Source: Eubacteriales bacterium (GTDB taxonomy: Bacteria > Bacillota > Clostridia > Christensenellales > Aristaeellaceae). Taken from it: a DNA stretch of 57,556 nucleotides. The notes below the pieces were generated by a model that was given only the letters and a program-made list of their open reading frames with translations, was not told the origin of the DNA and did no database searches. The position numbers and the translations under genes are program-made. Positions 50,301 through 57,556 of the stretch are shown piece by piece. Within the stretch, counting starts at the first letter, position 1. The number at the start of each line of letters is the position of its first letter. Location of the stretch: contig JAQUWD010000020.1 of NCBI GenBank assembly GCA_028693055.1, positions 1-57,556 of the forward strand, written 5' to 3'.

Positions 50301-51824
50301 TTACAAGTCGATGATCTCTTCCTCCGGTGGAAGGATAGGTTCTTGGGCTGATTTATGCACCAGCTTATGCTGATAAATCATGCCCATCAGTTGAATCGTA
50401 ATCAGCGGCGTCATGGCAACCATCGCAACCACGCCAAAAGCCTCGGATACTACGTCGCCGCCAAGCGCGGAGCTAGCGCCCACCGCCAGCGGCAGCAAAA
50501 AGGTTGCGGTCATGGGGCCGGAAGCGACTCCACCGGAGTCAAACGCGATGGAAGTAAAAATAGGCGGTACAAAAAAGCTTAACACAATGGCCAAGCCGTA
50601 ACCGGGAATCAGCAGCCACAGAATGGGCAGGCCGGTTAGCACCCGTAGCATGGCAAGCCCTACCGATACCGATACGCCGATGGACAGGCTCATGGACATT
50701 GCCTTAGGCGGTATGGCTCCGGCGGTGATCGCTTCCACCTGCTTGTTGAGCACGTGCACTGCCGGCTCCGCAGCCACGATGAAGTAGCCGATCACCATTC
50801 CAATGGGAACCAGCAGCCAACGCTCCGGCAGAGAAGCGATGATGCGCCCCAGCTCGCTGCCTACGGACATGAAGCCGACGTTTACGCCGGTCAGGAATAG
50901 CGTAAGCCCGAAAAAGGTGTAGGCAAGACCGACGATATACCGTACTAGCGCCCGCCTTCTAAGCCGCATGGCAAAAATCTGAAAAAGGACAAAGAACACA
51001 AAAATGGGGCTGAGGGCTGTAAACACCTCTGCTAGATAATGGGGCAGCTCCGCCATAAAAAGCTGACCTAGCTCAATGGAGTCGTTAACCATGGGAATCA
51101 CAGCGGCTATATAGTCGCCGCCCACAGGCCTAAAGAACAGGCTGAGTAAAAGCACCGCCAAAATCGGGCCCACCGAGCACAACGCCACCATGCCGAAGCT
51201 ATCGTTCTCCGCTTGCTTATCGCTGCGGATGGAGGCAATGCCAACGCCAAAGGCCATAATAAAGGGCACGGTCATCGGCCCGGTGGTAACGCCGCCGGAA
51301 TCAAAGGCTACAGCTAAAAAATTTCTGGGAGCGATAAAGGCCAGCGCAAAGGCAACCACATAGCAGCCGATCAACAACCAGCGCAGGGGGATTTGGAGCA
51401 AAATGCGCAAAAACGCCACCATTAAAAAAATTCCCACGCCAATAGCCACCGAGAGGATGATCACCTCGTTGGGAATGGAGGGAACCTGAGTGGCCAAGAC
51501 TGTCAAATCCGGTTCGGAAACAGTGATGATCACGCCTAGTATAAAGCAGCCCACGAGGATGAGCCAAGGCTTGCGGGTTTTAGTCATGACCGCGCCTACC
51601 CGCTCGCCCAGCGGGGTCATGGACATTTCCGCGCCCAGCGTGAAAAATCCCATGCCCAGCATAAGCAGAAGCGCTCCGATAACGAAAGACATCAAGGCGC
51701 TGATATCAATGGGCGCAATGGTAAAGCCCAGTAAAAGCACGATACCCGTAATGGGCAGTACGGAGTTGACGGATTCCTTAATCTTGCTTAGAAGGACGCT
51801 TTTCTTTCGCGCCACAGACCTCAC
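50301..51824 (-). CDS. DUF1538 membrane transporter
   Basis: 507 residues, about 12 helices, built from two homologous DUF1538 halves. Each contains the repeat core (APRNFLAVAFDSGGVTTGPMTVPF in the first and VPPIFTSIAFDSGGVASGPMTATF in the second), which suggests a pseudo-twofold transporter. The substrate is unknown. The start is one of two GTGs (51824 or 51815). It overlaps the end of aroK and is followed by the PII-like gene, suggesting ligand-gated transport. Confidence 0.88.
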   Translation of the reverse strand: MRSVARKKSVLLSKIKESVNSVLPITGIVLLLGFTIAPIDISALMSFVIGALLLMLGMGFFTLGAEMSMTPLGERVGAVMTKTRKPWLILVGCFILGVIITVSEPDLTVLATQVPSIPNEVIILSVAIGVGIFLMVAFLRILLQIPLRWLLIGCYVVAFALAFIAPRNFLAVAFDSGGVTTGPMTVPFIMAFGVGIASIRSDKQAENDSFGMVALCSVGPILAVLLLSLFFRPVGGDYIAAVIPMVNDSIELGQLFMAELPHYLAEVFTALSPIFVFFVLFQIFAMRLRRRALVRYIVGLAYTFFGLTLFLTGVNVGFMSVGSELGRIIASLPERWLLVPIGMVIGYFIVAAEPAVHVLNKQVEAITAGAIPPKAMSMSLSIGVSVSVGLAMLRVLTGLPILWLLIPGYGLAIVLSFFVPPIFTSIAFDSGGVASGPMTATFLLPLAVGASSALGGDVVSEAFGVVAMVAMTPLITIQLMGMIYQHKLVHKSAQEPILPPEEEIIDL

Positions 51825-52324
51825 CTGCCTGACTTTAAAATGTCACAAAGCTTTTCTACTGCGCTCTCGGCGCTGCCCGTCGGCTGACGGAAGCTGACGT
51901 CGGCAGCGCTTTGATAAAGAGGGATACGTTCGTCGTACAGCCCCCGCAGGGTCTGCCCTTCCCGCAGCGCCACCCCACGGGTGGACAAATTGCGAATTCT
52001 GCGTTCGATTTCCTCATAGGGGAGCTCCAGATAAACGATGATTCCATTTTGGCGCAGATGCTCCATAGCGGCGGCGCTGTAAACCACGCTGCCCCCGGTA
52101 GCAATCACCGTGTTTTCCACATCTAGCTCCAGCACTGCTTGTTCTTCCAGCTTTAGAAAGCCGTCCACGCCGAAGCGGTTGAGCAAGGCTTGCAGCCTAC
52201 TTCCATTCTTTACCTGAATCAGCACGTCTGTATCCACAAAGTCCCGCCCCATGGCCTTCGCCAGCAGAACGCCCAAGGTGCTTTTTCCGCTTCCCGGCAT
52301 ACCAATCAGCACAATATTGTTCAT
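51821..52324 (-). CDS. aroK: Shikimate kinase
   Basis: 167 residues from the ATG after GGAGGTAGC. Walker A GMPGSGKSTLG, substrate site DTDVLI, FRFGVDGFLKLEEQAV-type helix, and TGGSVVY. It phosphorylates shikimate in aromatic amino acid synthesis. It is embedded in the walJ operon with no other aro gene in the window. Confidence 0.93.
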   Translation of the reverse strand: MNNIVLIGMPGSGKSTLGVLLAKAMGRDFVDTDVLIQVKNGSRLQALLNRFGVDGFLKLEEQAVLELDVENTVIATGGSVVYSAAAMEHLRQNGIIVYLELPYEEIERRIRNLSTRGVALREGQTLRGLYDERIPLYQSAADVSFRQPTGSAESAVEKLCDILKSGR

Positions 52325-52325
52325 G

Positions 52326-53369
52326 CTACCTCCGGCAAACATCATGGACGTCCTGAATTAAATTCCGAACCGCTTGAGCGTCAGTCGCCCACGAGGTGCA
52401 CACGCGAACCGCCGCCCAACCCTCGCCCATTTGCTGCCAAAAGCTGAAAGCGTATTTCTTTTGAAGCTTGCTAAGCTCTTCCGTGCGTAAGATGGGGAAC
52501 TGCTGGTTGGTGGGCGAGTCATACAAAAGACGAACGCCGCATTCCTCAAAAGCGCGACGCAGCTCCCAAGCCAGCTCGACCCCATGAGCTGCAATCTGCT
52601 CATATCGGTTTTCGCTCATCAGCGTCTCGAATTGTATTCCCAATAGCCGCCCCTTTGCCAGCATACCGCCGTGACGCTTGATATAATAGCGGAAATCATG
52701 ATTGAGCGCTTCGGAGGTGATCACCACCGCCTCGCCAAAAAGCGCGCCCACCTTCGTGCCGCCAATATAGAATACATCGCTGATTCGCGCCAAATCCGCT
52801 AAGGTCACATCGTTGCCGGGAGCAACCAGCCCGTAGCCGCACCGCGCCCCGTCAATGAATAGCCGCAAGCTGTATTGGGTGCAGGCCAGCCGGATGGCGT
52901 TCAGCTCCGCCTTGGTATACAGGGTCCCGTTTTCGGTGGGCTGAGAGATGTAAACCATACCGGGTTGTACCATATGCTCGTGGGTGGCGTCGTTATAATG
53001 TGCGCGACAGCAGGCCATGATCTGTTCCGCTGTTATTTTTCCGTCATCGCTGGGCAGCGGCAGCACCTTGTGACCTAGCGCCTCGATAGCTCCGGTCTCG
53101 TGCACGTTAATATGCCCGGTTTGAGCCGCAATGGCACCTTGATAAGGCTTTAGGCAGGCAGAAATAACGGTGGCGTTTGCTTGCGTGCCGCCCACCAAAA
53201 AATGTACGCCGGCCTCCGGGGCTGCGCAGGCCTTGCGGATTAGCTGCCGGGCATGCTCGCAATGGTCGTCCAAGCCATAGCCTACAGTCTGCTCCAAATT
53301 GGTCTGGGCGAGGGCTTCTAAAATGGCGGGATGGCAGCCCTCCGCATAGTCGCATTCAAATCGGATCAT
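52326..53369 (-). CDS. ltaE: Low-specificity threonine aldolase-like PLP enzyme
   Basis: 347 residues from the ATG (MIRFECDYAEGCHPAI) after AGGAGAG. VGGTQANATVISACL, TGHINVHETGAIEALGHKVL, LFIDGARCGYGLV and the PLP lysine in FYIGGTKVGALFGEAV match the beta-eliminating lyase/threonine aldolase group. It cleaves L-threonine or allo-threonine to glycine and acetaldehyde. It precedes aroK by 1 bp. Confidence 0.9.
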   Translation of the reverse strand: MIRFECDYAEGCHPAILEALAQTNLEQTVGYGLDDHCEHARQLIRKACAAPEAGVHFLVGGTQANATVISACLKPYQGAIAAQTGHINVHETGAIEALGHKVLPLPSDDGKITAEQIMACCRAHYNDATHEHMVQPGMVYISQPTENGTLYTKAELNAIRLACTQYSLRLFIDGARCGYGLVAPGNDVTLADLARISDVFYIGGTKVGALFGEAVVITSEALNHDFRYYIKRHGGMLAKGRLLGIQFETLMSENRYEQIAAHGVELAWELRRAFEECGVRLLYDSPTNQQFPILRTEELSKLQKKYAFSFWQQMGEGWAAVRVCTSWATDAQAVRNLIQDVHDVCRR

Positions 53370-53382
53370 GTTTTCTCTCCTG

Positions 53383-53862
53383 TTACTTATGATATCGTTC
53401 ATGGTGGTTAATCTTGGAGGCGCGGAAAAGCTGCTCCAGCAGCATCACCCTTGCCAGCTGATGCGGAAAAGTCATGGCGCTCATGCTCATACGCTCGTTA
53501 GCGCGAGCGATTACCTCGGGATGCAAACCCAGCGATCCTCCAATGAGAAAGGCTAATTCGCTTTTGCCTTGGGTAAATAAGCCGCTAAGCCGGGCAGCCA
53601 GCCCTTCGCTGGTGACGGCGACGCCATCGATGCAAAGGGCGATTACATAGGTGGATGGGGCAATGTGGCGAAGAAGATTCTCACCCTCCCGACGCATCAC
53701 CTGTAGATTGAGCGCCTCGGAGGGGGCTGCCGGTTCCTTTTCATCGGGAACCTCGATCACCGTGACGGGCATCAGACGCTTCAGCCTTTTTAGATATTCA
53801 TCCGCCGCGTCCTGATAGAACTTTTCCTTCAGCTTTCCCACGCAAAGCAGCGTTACGGCCAT
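53383..53862 (-). CDS. rlmH: 23S rRNA (pseudouridine1915-N3)-methyltransferase
   Basis: 159 residues, SPOUT superfamily. VTLLCVGKLKEKFYQDAADEYLKRL at the N-terminus, the SAM knot FLIGGSLGLHPEVIARANERMSMS and the terminal LEQLFRASKINHHERYHK are all diagnostic. It methylates helix 69 of the large subunit. The start overlaps the stop of the preceding small gene. Confidence 0.97.
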   Translation of the reverse strand: MAVTLLCVGKLKEKFYQDAADEYLKRLKRLMPVTVIEVPDEKEPAAPSEALNLQVMRREGENLLRHIAPSTYVIALCIDGVAVTSEGLAARLSGLFTQGKSELAFLIGGSLGLHPEVIARANERMSMSAMTFPHQLARVMLLEQLFRASKINHHERYHK

Positions 53863-54134
53863 CAGTCGTCCTCCCCCGTGGAAAAGCGCAGAGCCGTCGC
53901 GTCCACCAGCACGTTACGAAACAGCCTTTCAAAATAGGCAGGCTCCGCCTTTGGCAGATGCAGTGTGTATACTCCGTCTTGCAAAGCAACGGATTCCAGC
54001 AGATGGTTCTTTCCCAGCGCGTCGGTCAAAGTGACGCCCGGCTTTAGCAAAGAAGCATTCTCGCTGTCCATGGATAGAAGCACCACGCCCTTTCCCGGCG
54101 GGGCGATTAGATCATCCAGCACTCGAAGTGTCAT
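53862..54134 (-). CDS. Conserved-looking 90-residue protein of unknown function
   Basis: 90 residues from the ATG (MTLRVLDDLIAPP) behind AAGGAGG. GVVLLSMDSENASLLKPGVTLTDALGKNHLLESVALQDGVYTLHLP reads like a beta-barrel (EF-Tu domain-2-like) fold: ligand name, bypass of a header, then a terminal PAYFERLFRNV helix. The function is not recognised. It is wedged between walJ-like and rlmH with stop/start overlap, so it is certainly translated with them. Confidence 0.75.
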   Translation of the reverse strand: MTLRVLDDLIAPPGKGVVLLSMDSENASLLKPGVTLTDALGKNHLLESVALQDGVYTLHLPKAEPAYFERLFRNVLVDATALRFSTGEDD

Positions 54135-54147
54135 AGCGGCTTCCTCC

Positions 54148-54945
54148 TTATGCAATGGTATAAAGGGCGCTAACGCTATCCCGAGCGGCTACGCGGAGTG
54201 TCACATCCCGGCCGATTTCCGCGCCCGCCGTTTCCAACGCGTCCCGGGTAGTCTGATAGGCCATATCCGGCGTATTGTTTTCACGGCTCAAATGGCCCAG
54301 CAGCAGATGCCTTGCGCCGTTCTGCGCCAGCTCCACCGCCGCTCCGGCCCCGCTTTCGTTGCTAAGATGCCCTTTTTTTCCCAGAATTCGATTCTTCAAT
54401 GCAGCCGGATAATTGGGGTTATGCCGCAGCAGCTCCGGGTCGTGGTTGCTTTCCAACAGCACCAGCTCCGCCCCCAGCACCGCATCCCGTACCGTTTGCG
54501 AAAAATATCCCAAATCCGTAGCCACGGCCACGCTATGCCCTGGCAGATAGAACCGATACCCCACCGGCTCCGCCGCATCGTGAGGAATGGAAAAAGGTGC
54601 GATTTCCATATTTTGAAGGAAAAAGCTTTCCCCCGGCGTAATCACAACTCGATTTTCTTCCTTTAACGGCCCGGTGCTGGCTTCCATGCCCTGCCAAGTG
54701 CCCTCAGTAGCATAAACCGGCAGATCCAGCTTACGGGAAATCACGCCCACGCCCTTCACATGATCGCTATGCTCGTGAGTAACCAGTAAGGCCTTTAAGT
54801 CGCCGGGATTCAGCCTCGCCGCCGCCATAGCCGCCAAAATCTGTTTGCCGCTCATGCCGCAGTCGATCAGCACAGCGCCTTCGTCGGTACATAATACAGC
54901 CGCGTTGCCGCTGGAACCGCTAAATAAGGTACAGAAGGTTATCAA
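54148..54945 (-). CDS. walJ: MBL-fold hydrolase of the WalJ/YycJ group
   Basis: 265 residues, started at a TTG (LITFCTLFSGSSGNAAVL) because AAAGGAG lies 8 nt upstream; the longer frame crosses the promoter. The metal site is VTHEHSDHVKGVG, with FSGSSGNA at the N-terminus, VATDLGY, and GHLSREN near the end. In Bacillota this protein lies with rlmH near walRK and influences cell-wall and DNA-end metabolism. Here walRK is absent. First gene of the operon walJ, unknown, rlmH, ltaE, aroK, DUF1538, PII-like. Confidence 0.92.
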   Translation of the reverse strand: MITFCTLFSGSSGNAAVLCTDEGAVLIDCGMSGKQILAAMAAARLNPGDLKALLVTHEHSDHVKGVGVISRKLDLPVYATEGTWQGMEASTGPLKEENRVVITPGESFFLQNMEIAPFSIPHDAAEPVGYRFYLPGHSVAVATDLGYFSQTVRDAVLGAELVLLESNHDPELLRHNPNYPAALKNRILGKKGHLSNESGAGAAVELAQNGARHLLLGHLSRENNTPDMAYQTTRDALETAGAEIGRDVTLRVAARDSVSALYTIA

Positions 54946-54985
54946 GGTCGGTACTCCTTTGCGTTGGGATAACGGGATCGAGAAT

Positions 54986-55014
54986 ATTGTATCATGTTTT
55001 GGTGGCGAATACAA
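54986..55014 (-). promoter_or_regulatory. Promoter of the walJ-rlmH-aroK operon
   Basis: Reverse strand TTGTAT (55009-55014), 17-bp spacer, TACAAT (54986-54991). An 8-bp-arm hairpin (CGCATCCC/GGGATGCG, 55016-55037) sits directly upstream of the -35, possibly an operator. Confidence 0.7.
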
Positions 55015-55117
55015 ACGCATCCCTTGCTAGGGATGCGCTAATAATGCAAGAATTCAAAAAAGGGATGGTATTGGCGGCGTCAAAGTATTCTCCTCTTTTG
55101 TAAGCGTTCTACCTCAA

Positions 55118-55184
55118 TGTAAACCTTTGTTTACACCAATGCCACCAACTGAGGACGTGACTTTTGGCTAGCAAATGGTATAAT
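55118..55184 (+). promoter_or_regulatory. Promoter and dyad of the XRE regulator gene
   Basis: GTGACT (55157-55162), 16-bp spacer, TATAAT (55179-55184). A dyad TGTAAAC-N4-GTTTACA (55118-55135) lies 21 bp upstream of the -35 and is a candidate binding site for the encoded regulator. Confidence 0.6.
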
Positions 55185-55204
55185 TTAGATAAGAGGTGAT
55201 GACC

Positions 55205-56182
55205 GTGGAACTGAATGAGCGTTTGACCGCCTTGCGAAAATCGAAGGGGATGACGCAGGAAGCCATGGCGCAGGCATTGTTTGTGTCCCGTCAGACCATC
55301 TACAAATGGGAAAGCGGCAAGGCGCAGCCTGATCTGGGCAAGTTCTCTCAGATCTGCAAGCTGTTTGATGTTTCGGCGGATTCCCTTCTATCGGAGTCCT
55401 TTGGTCTGGATACGCAGGAGAATGATGATGAACCGGCAGAGGAAGAGAGCGAGGATGACTCGCCCGCGCCTGTTGCAGTAACGGCGCCAGCCGTTGCCGA
55501 GAAAATAAAGGAAGCGAGCGCTCCCAGCGTTTCAGAGAACCAAGGCTCATTCATCCTCACAAAGCATCGTTGCGTGACACTTTGCACGGTCATTGTGTTG
55601 GTGTTTGTCGCAATAACGCTGCTTTGGGTAGCGGGACGTCAGGATAAAGAAATCCAAGCCGCACAAGAGGCAGGGATCATTGGTACGGACATCCAGACAA
55701 ATGCCGCTTCGATTTCGGAACGAGATTTCTTGCAGATGCTGCTCTCCGCATCCAAGCTGCGCTATCCCGATGAGCTGGTTGCGCTTTCCAATGCAGTGGT
55801 GCATGCAAGCGGTCAACGACTTACTCGCGAAAAGGCTGCCTACTGGCTCTATTGTACGCATGTGTGGATGACGATCGATGCCCATGCAGACATGTCGATC
55901 GGTAAAAATGGCGAGAACGACCCCATCTCCCAGCGCAATGTGTATGAGGAGCTGAACGAGATCAGCAGAGCAAAGGTCAATCTTGAAAACGAACCATGGG
56001 ATGCCTTTGTCTGTGAGGAAACCCAAGAAGCGAACCGGCTTTTTGAAAGCTATGATGGAACGGCAGAAATGGACGCGCAGATACTGACCATCATGGACGG
56101 CGTGTATTATACAGCGGTCACATTCTGCGCTTGCTTTCGTCCCAGCAAAGGCCGCTCAATCTTCTATCTGCCAGTTGCTTAA
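55205..56182 (+). CDS. Membrane-anchored XRE-family regulator
   Basis: 325 residues from the GTG at 55205, spaced correctly from GAGGTGAT; the ATG at 55199 lies inside that SD. Residues about 5-60 are a Cro/CI helix-turn-helix (LTALRKSKGMTQEAMAQALFVSRQTIYKWESGKAQPDL). An acidic linker (EENDDE-like, about 75-95) follows. One transmembrane helix lies near 125-147 (TLCTVIVLVFVAITLLWVAG). The outer 180 residues are a soluble domain with no name. This layout could relay an outside signal to DNA. It ends sharing TTAA with the convergent sigma factor gene. Confidence 0.85.
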   Translation: MELNERLTALRKSKGMTQEAMAQALFVSRQTIYKWESGKAQPDLGKFSQICKLFDVSADSLLSESFGLDTQENDDEPAEEESEDDSPAPVAVTAPAVAEKIKEASAPSVSENQGSFILTKHRCVTLCTVIVLVFVAITLLWVAGRQDKEIQAAQEAGIIGTDIQTNAASISERDFLQMLLSASKLRYPDELVALSNAVVHASGQRLTREKAAYWLYCTHVWMTIDAHADMSIGKNGENDPISQRNVYEELNEISRAKVNLENEPWDAFVCEETQEANRLFESYDGTAEMDAQILTIMDGVYYTAVTFCACFRPSKGRSIFYLPVA

Positions 56183-56739
56183 AGCTCGTCTTCATCAAAA
56201 TACCATCCTTTCAGCCGGAGGCGCAGCTTCTCCTTCGCTCGGTTTAGCCGCGAGGTGACCGTTCCTGTAGGAATTTTCAGCGTCTGGGCAATTTCTTTGA
56301 TTTTCATCTGTTGATAAAAGCGTAGCAAAACAATCTCCCGATCCTTCCTTGGCAAAAGCATGACCTCGCGGATCACCGTATCGTCCTCCGGCTCTGCTGC
56401 CTCTGCGGAAAGAGGAAGCTCCTCAAGGCATATCCGGCTGTCCACCTGCTTTGCCCACCCGGAGCGTTGATAATCCCGGCAGGTATTGATGGCAATGCGC
56501 ATCAGCCATGTTTTTTTGCCGCTTTCACCCCGGAATTGGGACAGCTTTCGGTAAGCCTTAAGGAAGCTGTCCTGCACCGCATCCTGCGCCAGCGCATCGT
56601 CCCGAAGATACAGAAAGCACATGCGCAAAAGTGAACTGCCGTAATCGTTCATCATGCGTCTGATGCGCACATCGTCGGTTTCCGCGCAAGACAAATGCGA
56701 GGGGAGCGTAAACGCCGCCTGCACCTTTCCCTGTTCCAT
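56179..56739 (-). CDS. ECF-type RNA polymerase sigma factor
   Basis: 186 residues with AAGGAAGTGAG upstream of the ATG. Region 2 (about 30-95) contains YLRDDALAQDAVQDSFLKAYRKLSQFRGES and TWLMRIAINTCRDYQR. Region 4 (about 120-175) contains LPRKDREIVLLRFYQQMKIKEIAQTLKIPTGTVTSRLNRAKEKLR. No anti-sigma gene is adjacent on the same strand. The convergent membrane XRE protein is the only candidate partner nearby. Confidence 0.93.
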   Translation of the reverse strand: MEQGKVQAAFTLPSHLSCAETDDVRIRRMMNDYGSSLLRMCFLYLRDDALAQDAVQDSFLKAYRKLSQFRGESGKKTWLMRIAINTCRDYQRSGWAKQVDSRICLEELPLSAEAAEPEDDTVIREVMLLPRKDREIVLLRFYQQMKIKEIAQTLKIPTGTVTSRLNRAKEKLRLRLKGWYFDEDEL

Positions 56740-56789
56740 CCGCTCACTTCCTTTAAATGGGTCGGGCCCGACCTTTCACCTGTTAGACG

Positions 56790-57199
56790 GAGCCAAGGTG
56801 GAAAAGCATCCGTTTATTTCAAAACTTTTTGATGCGATTCCATTGATCGTTTCGTTCGATTTGGATATAAAGTTGAAGCAGTCCGCGCTAAAGCAATGTG
56901 AAAGCTTTGTGTCTGCCTCTGCTGCAACGGATATTTTCTACCTTCTGCGTCGTAGTCTGAAAGATGGGTCTAAGGCAAAAGAGAGTATGGAAAATCTACT
57001 ACAGCTTGTTGGAATTTCAGATGCGCTGGGAGAAGATGTTTATGCGGCGGTTGCATCCAATAGGACGGACTTTGAGGATGCGCTGGTTGCGTCAATTGCC
57101 GCGCGCTGCCATATGGTCTTAATCGTTGCGCGAAACGTGAAGGACTATACGGAATCGCCTGTCAAGGCGATGACGCCAGAAGAATTACTCAAACGATAA
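56790..57199 (+). pseudogene. Truncated PIN-domain (VapC-like) toxin
   Basis: The C-terminal two thirds of a PIN protein: FVSASAATDIFYLLRRSLKDG, EDVYAAVASNRTDFEDALVASIA, IVARNVKDYTESPVKAMTPEELL. The second and third acidic sites are present (DIFY, DFEDAL). The N-terminal strand with the first catalytic Asp (usually LIDTNVLLD) is missing; upstream sequence in frame is not PIN-like. No antitoxin gene accompanies it. Probably an inactive remnant. Confidence 0.75.
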
Positions 57200-57219
57200 T
57201 CAACAAATTTGAAAACGAT

Positions 57220-57256
57220 GGGAGTGTCTCAAAATGATTTTGGGGCACTCTCTTGT
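57220..57256 (+). terminator. Terminator after the PIN remnant
   Basis: GGGAGTGTCTCAAAA pairs with TTTTGGGGCACTCTC through GAGTG/CACTC and CAAAA/TTTTG helices, followed by a short T-rich run. Same design as the terminator at 24440. The following 140 bp (to 57395) show no gene. Confidence 0.75.
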
Positions 57257-57395
57257 TATAGGCATCATTTGTATCGTAAATAATACAGCAAAGCGGCGAA
57301 AAAACAGCTGAAAACACGCCAAAGCCGCAAACATACGCATAGCAAAGCAAGGCACATTCCAGAACCCACTCCCATGTCTATTTATTTATCAATAC

Positions 57396-57556
57396 TCACG
57401 ATATCAGCTTGTCAAACAAATGGGTTTTTAATCGGTTGCTATTGGCCTTGGCAAACAACTTGTTCAGATTGAAACCCAAGCATAGCAAGTAAAGTTCAAT
57501 GGAGATGCTGTGCTTGCCTCGCGTCAGGAACCTTTTAAACTGCCTATCCTGTTTTA
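57396..57556 (-). mobile_element. IS1182-type transposase, C-terminal end (5' partial)
   Basis: Reverse-strand frame open to the right edge, ending at the TGA (57396-57398). It encodes DRQFKRFLTRGKHSISIELYLL and continues GFNLNKLFAKA, the C-terminal block of IS1182/DDE transposases that follow KQDRxFRRFLxRG. The rest lies outside the window, so intactness is unknown. Confidence 0.8.

Noticed and set aside
1..57556. tRNA or rRNA genes
   Set aside because: I read the intergenic regions for acceptor/T-arm patterns and found none; a covariance search would settle it.

Overview
The window looks like a chromosomal segment of a strictly anaerobic, moderately high-GC member of the Clostridia (Christensenellales/Eubacteriales type). 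The signs are a ferredoxin-dependent 2-oxoacid oxidoreductase, the DapL route to diaminopimelate, GatCAB-dependent tRNA amidation, T-box control, Bacillota-type ribosome binding sites and canonical TTGACA/TATAAT promoters. The organism assignment is inference; no rRNA or tRNA gene is present to confirm it.

Layout. 1-3448: 3' part of a large membrane-anchored surface protein with 222-bp tandem repeats. 3449-6183: AT-rich accessory stretch with a decayed IS630-type transposase, a DUF4760-like membrane protein and a 41-residue microprotein. 6184-6855: NlpC/P60-SH3 peptidase. 6859-13388: amidohydrolase, gatB, gatA and an aspS-gatC FUSION gene preceded by a T-box leader whose specifier reads AAC (Asn). 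13385-18523: MmcQ/YjbR protein, TetR regulator and a three-part ABC efflux system (adaptor, permease, ATPase). 18756-21431: CAT-like acetyltransferase, MerR/GyrI-like regulator, double GNAT protein. 21556-24429: four-subunit 2-oxoacid:ferredoxin oxidoreductase. 24627-25981: AT-rich two-gene island with a P-loop/dCMP-deaminase protein resembling the anti-phage dCTP deaminases, plus a small zinc-ribbon protein. 26298-29366: N-acetylhexosamine kinase, nucleotidyltransferase and a divergent PocR/AraC regulator. 29472-38826: ten-gene Mrp/Mbh-type cation/proton antiporter with four large antiporter-like subunits. 38968-41049: dapL and dapF. 41211-49461: a secreted protein, an ApgM-type phosphoglycerate mutase, a lipase-like hydrolase, GNAT, nitroreductase, uvrB, murA. 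49599-54945: an operon running walJ-like, unknown, rlmH, threonine aldolase, aroK, DUF1538 transporter, double PII-like protein. 55205-57556: membrane-anchored XRE regulator, ECF sigma factor, truncated PIN toxin, and the end of an IS1182-type transposase.

How they work together. The most striking unit is the tRNA amidation set. An aspartyl-tRNA synthetase carries GatC as its C-terminal domain, GatA and GatB follow downstream, and the leader appears to sense uncharged tRNA-Asn. This suggests a covalently tethered transamidosome that makes Asn-tRNA(Asn), controlled by asparagine supply. The second notable unit is the deaminase/zinc-ribbon island, a candidate phage-defence module. The third is the Mrp-type cluster with an unusual gene division: MbhE fused to MrpB, a free-standing DUF4040 protein and four NuoL/M/N-like proteins. 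Convergent genes are separated by long hairpins that share an outer-stem design.
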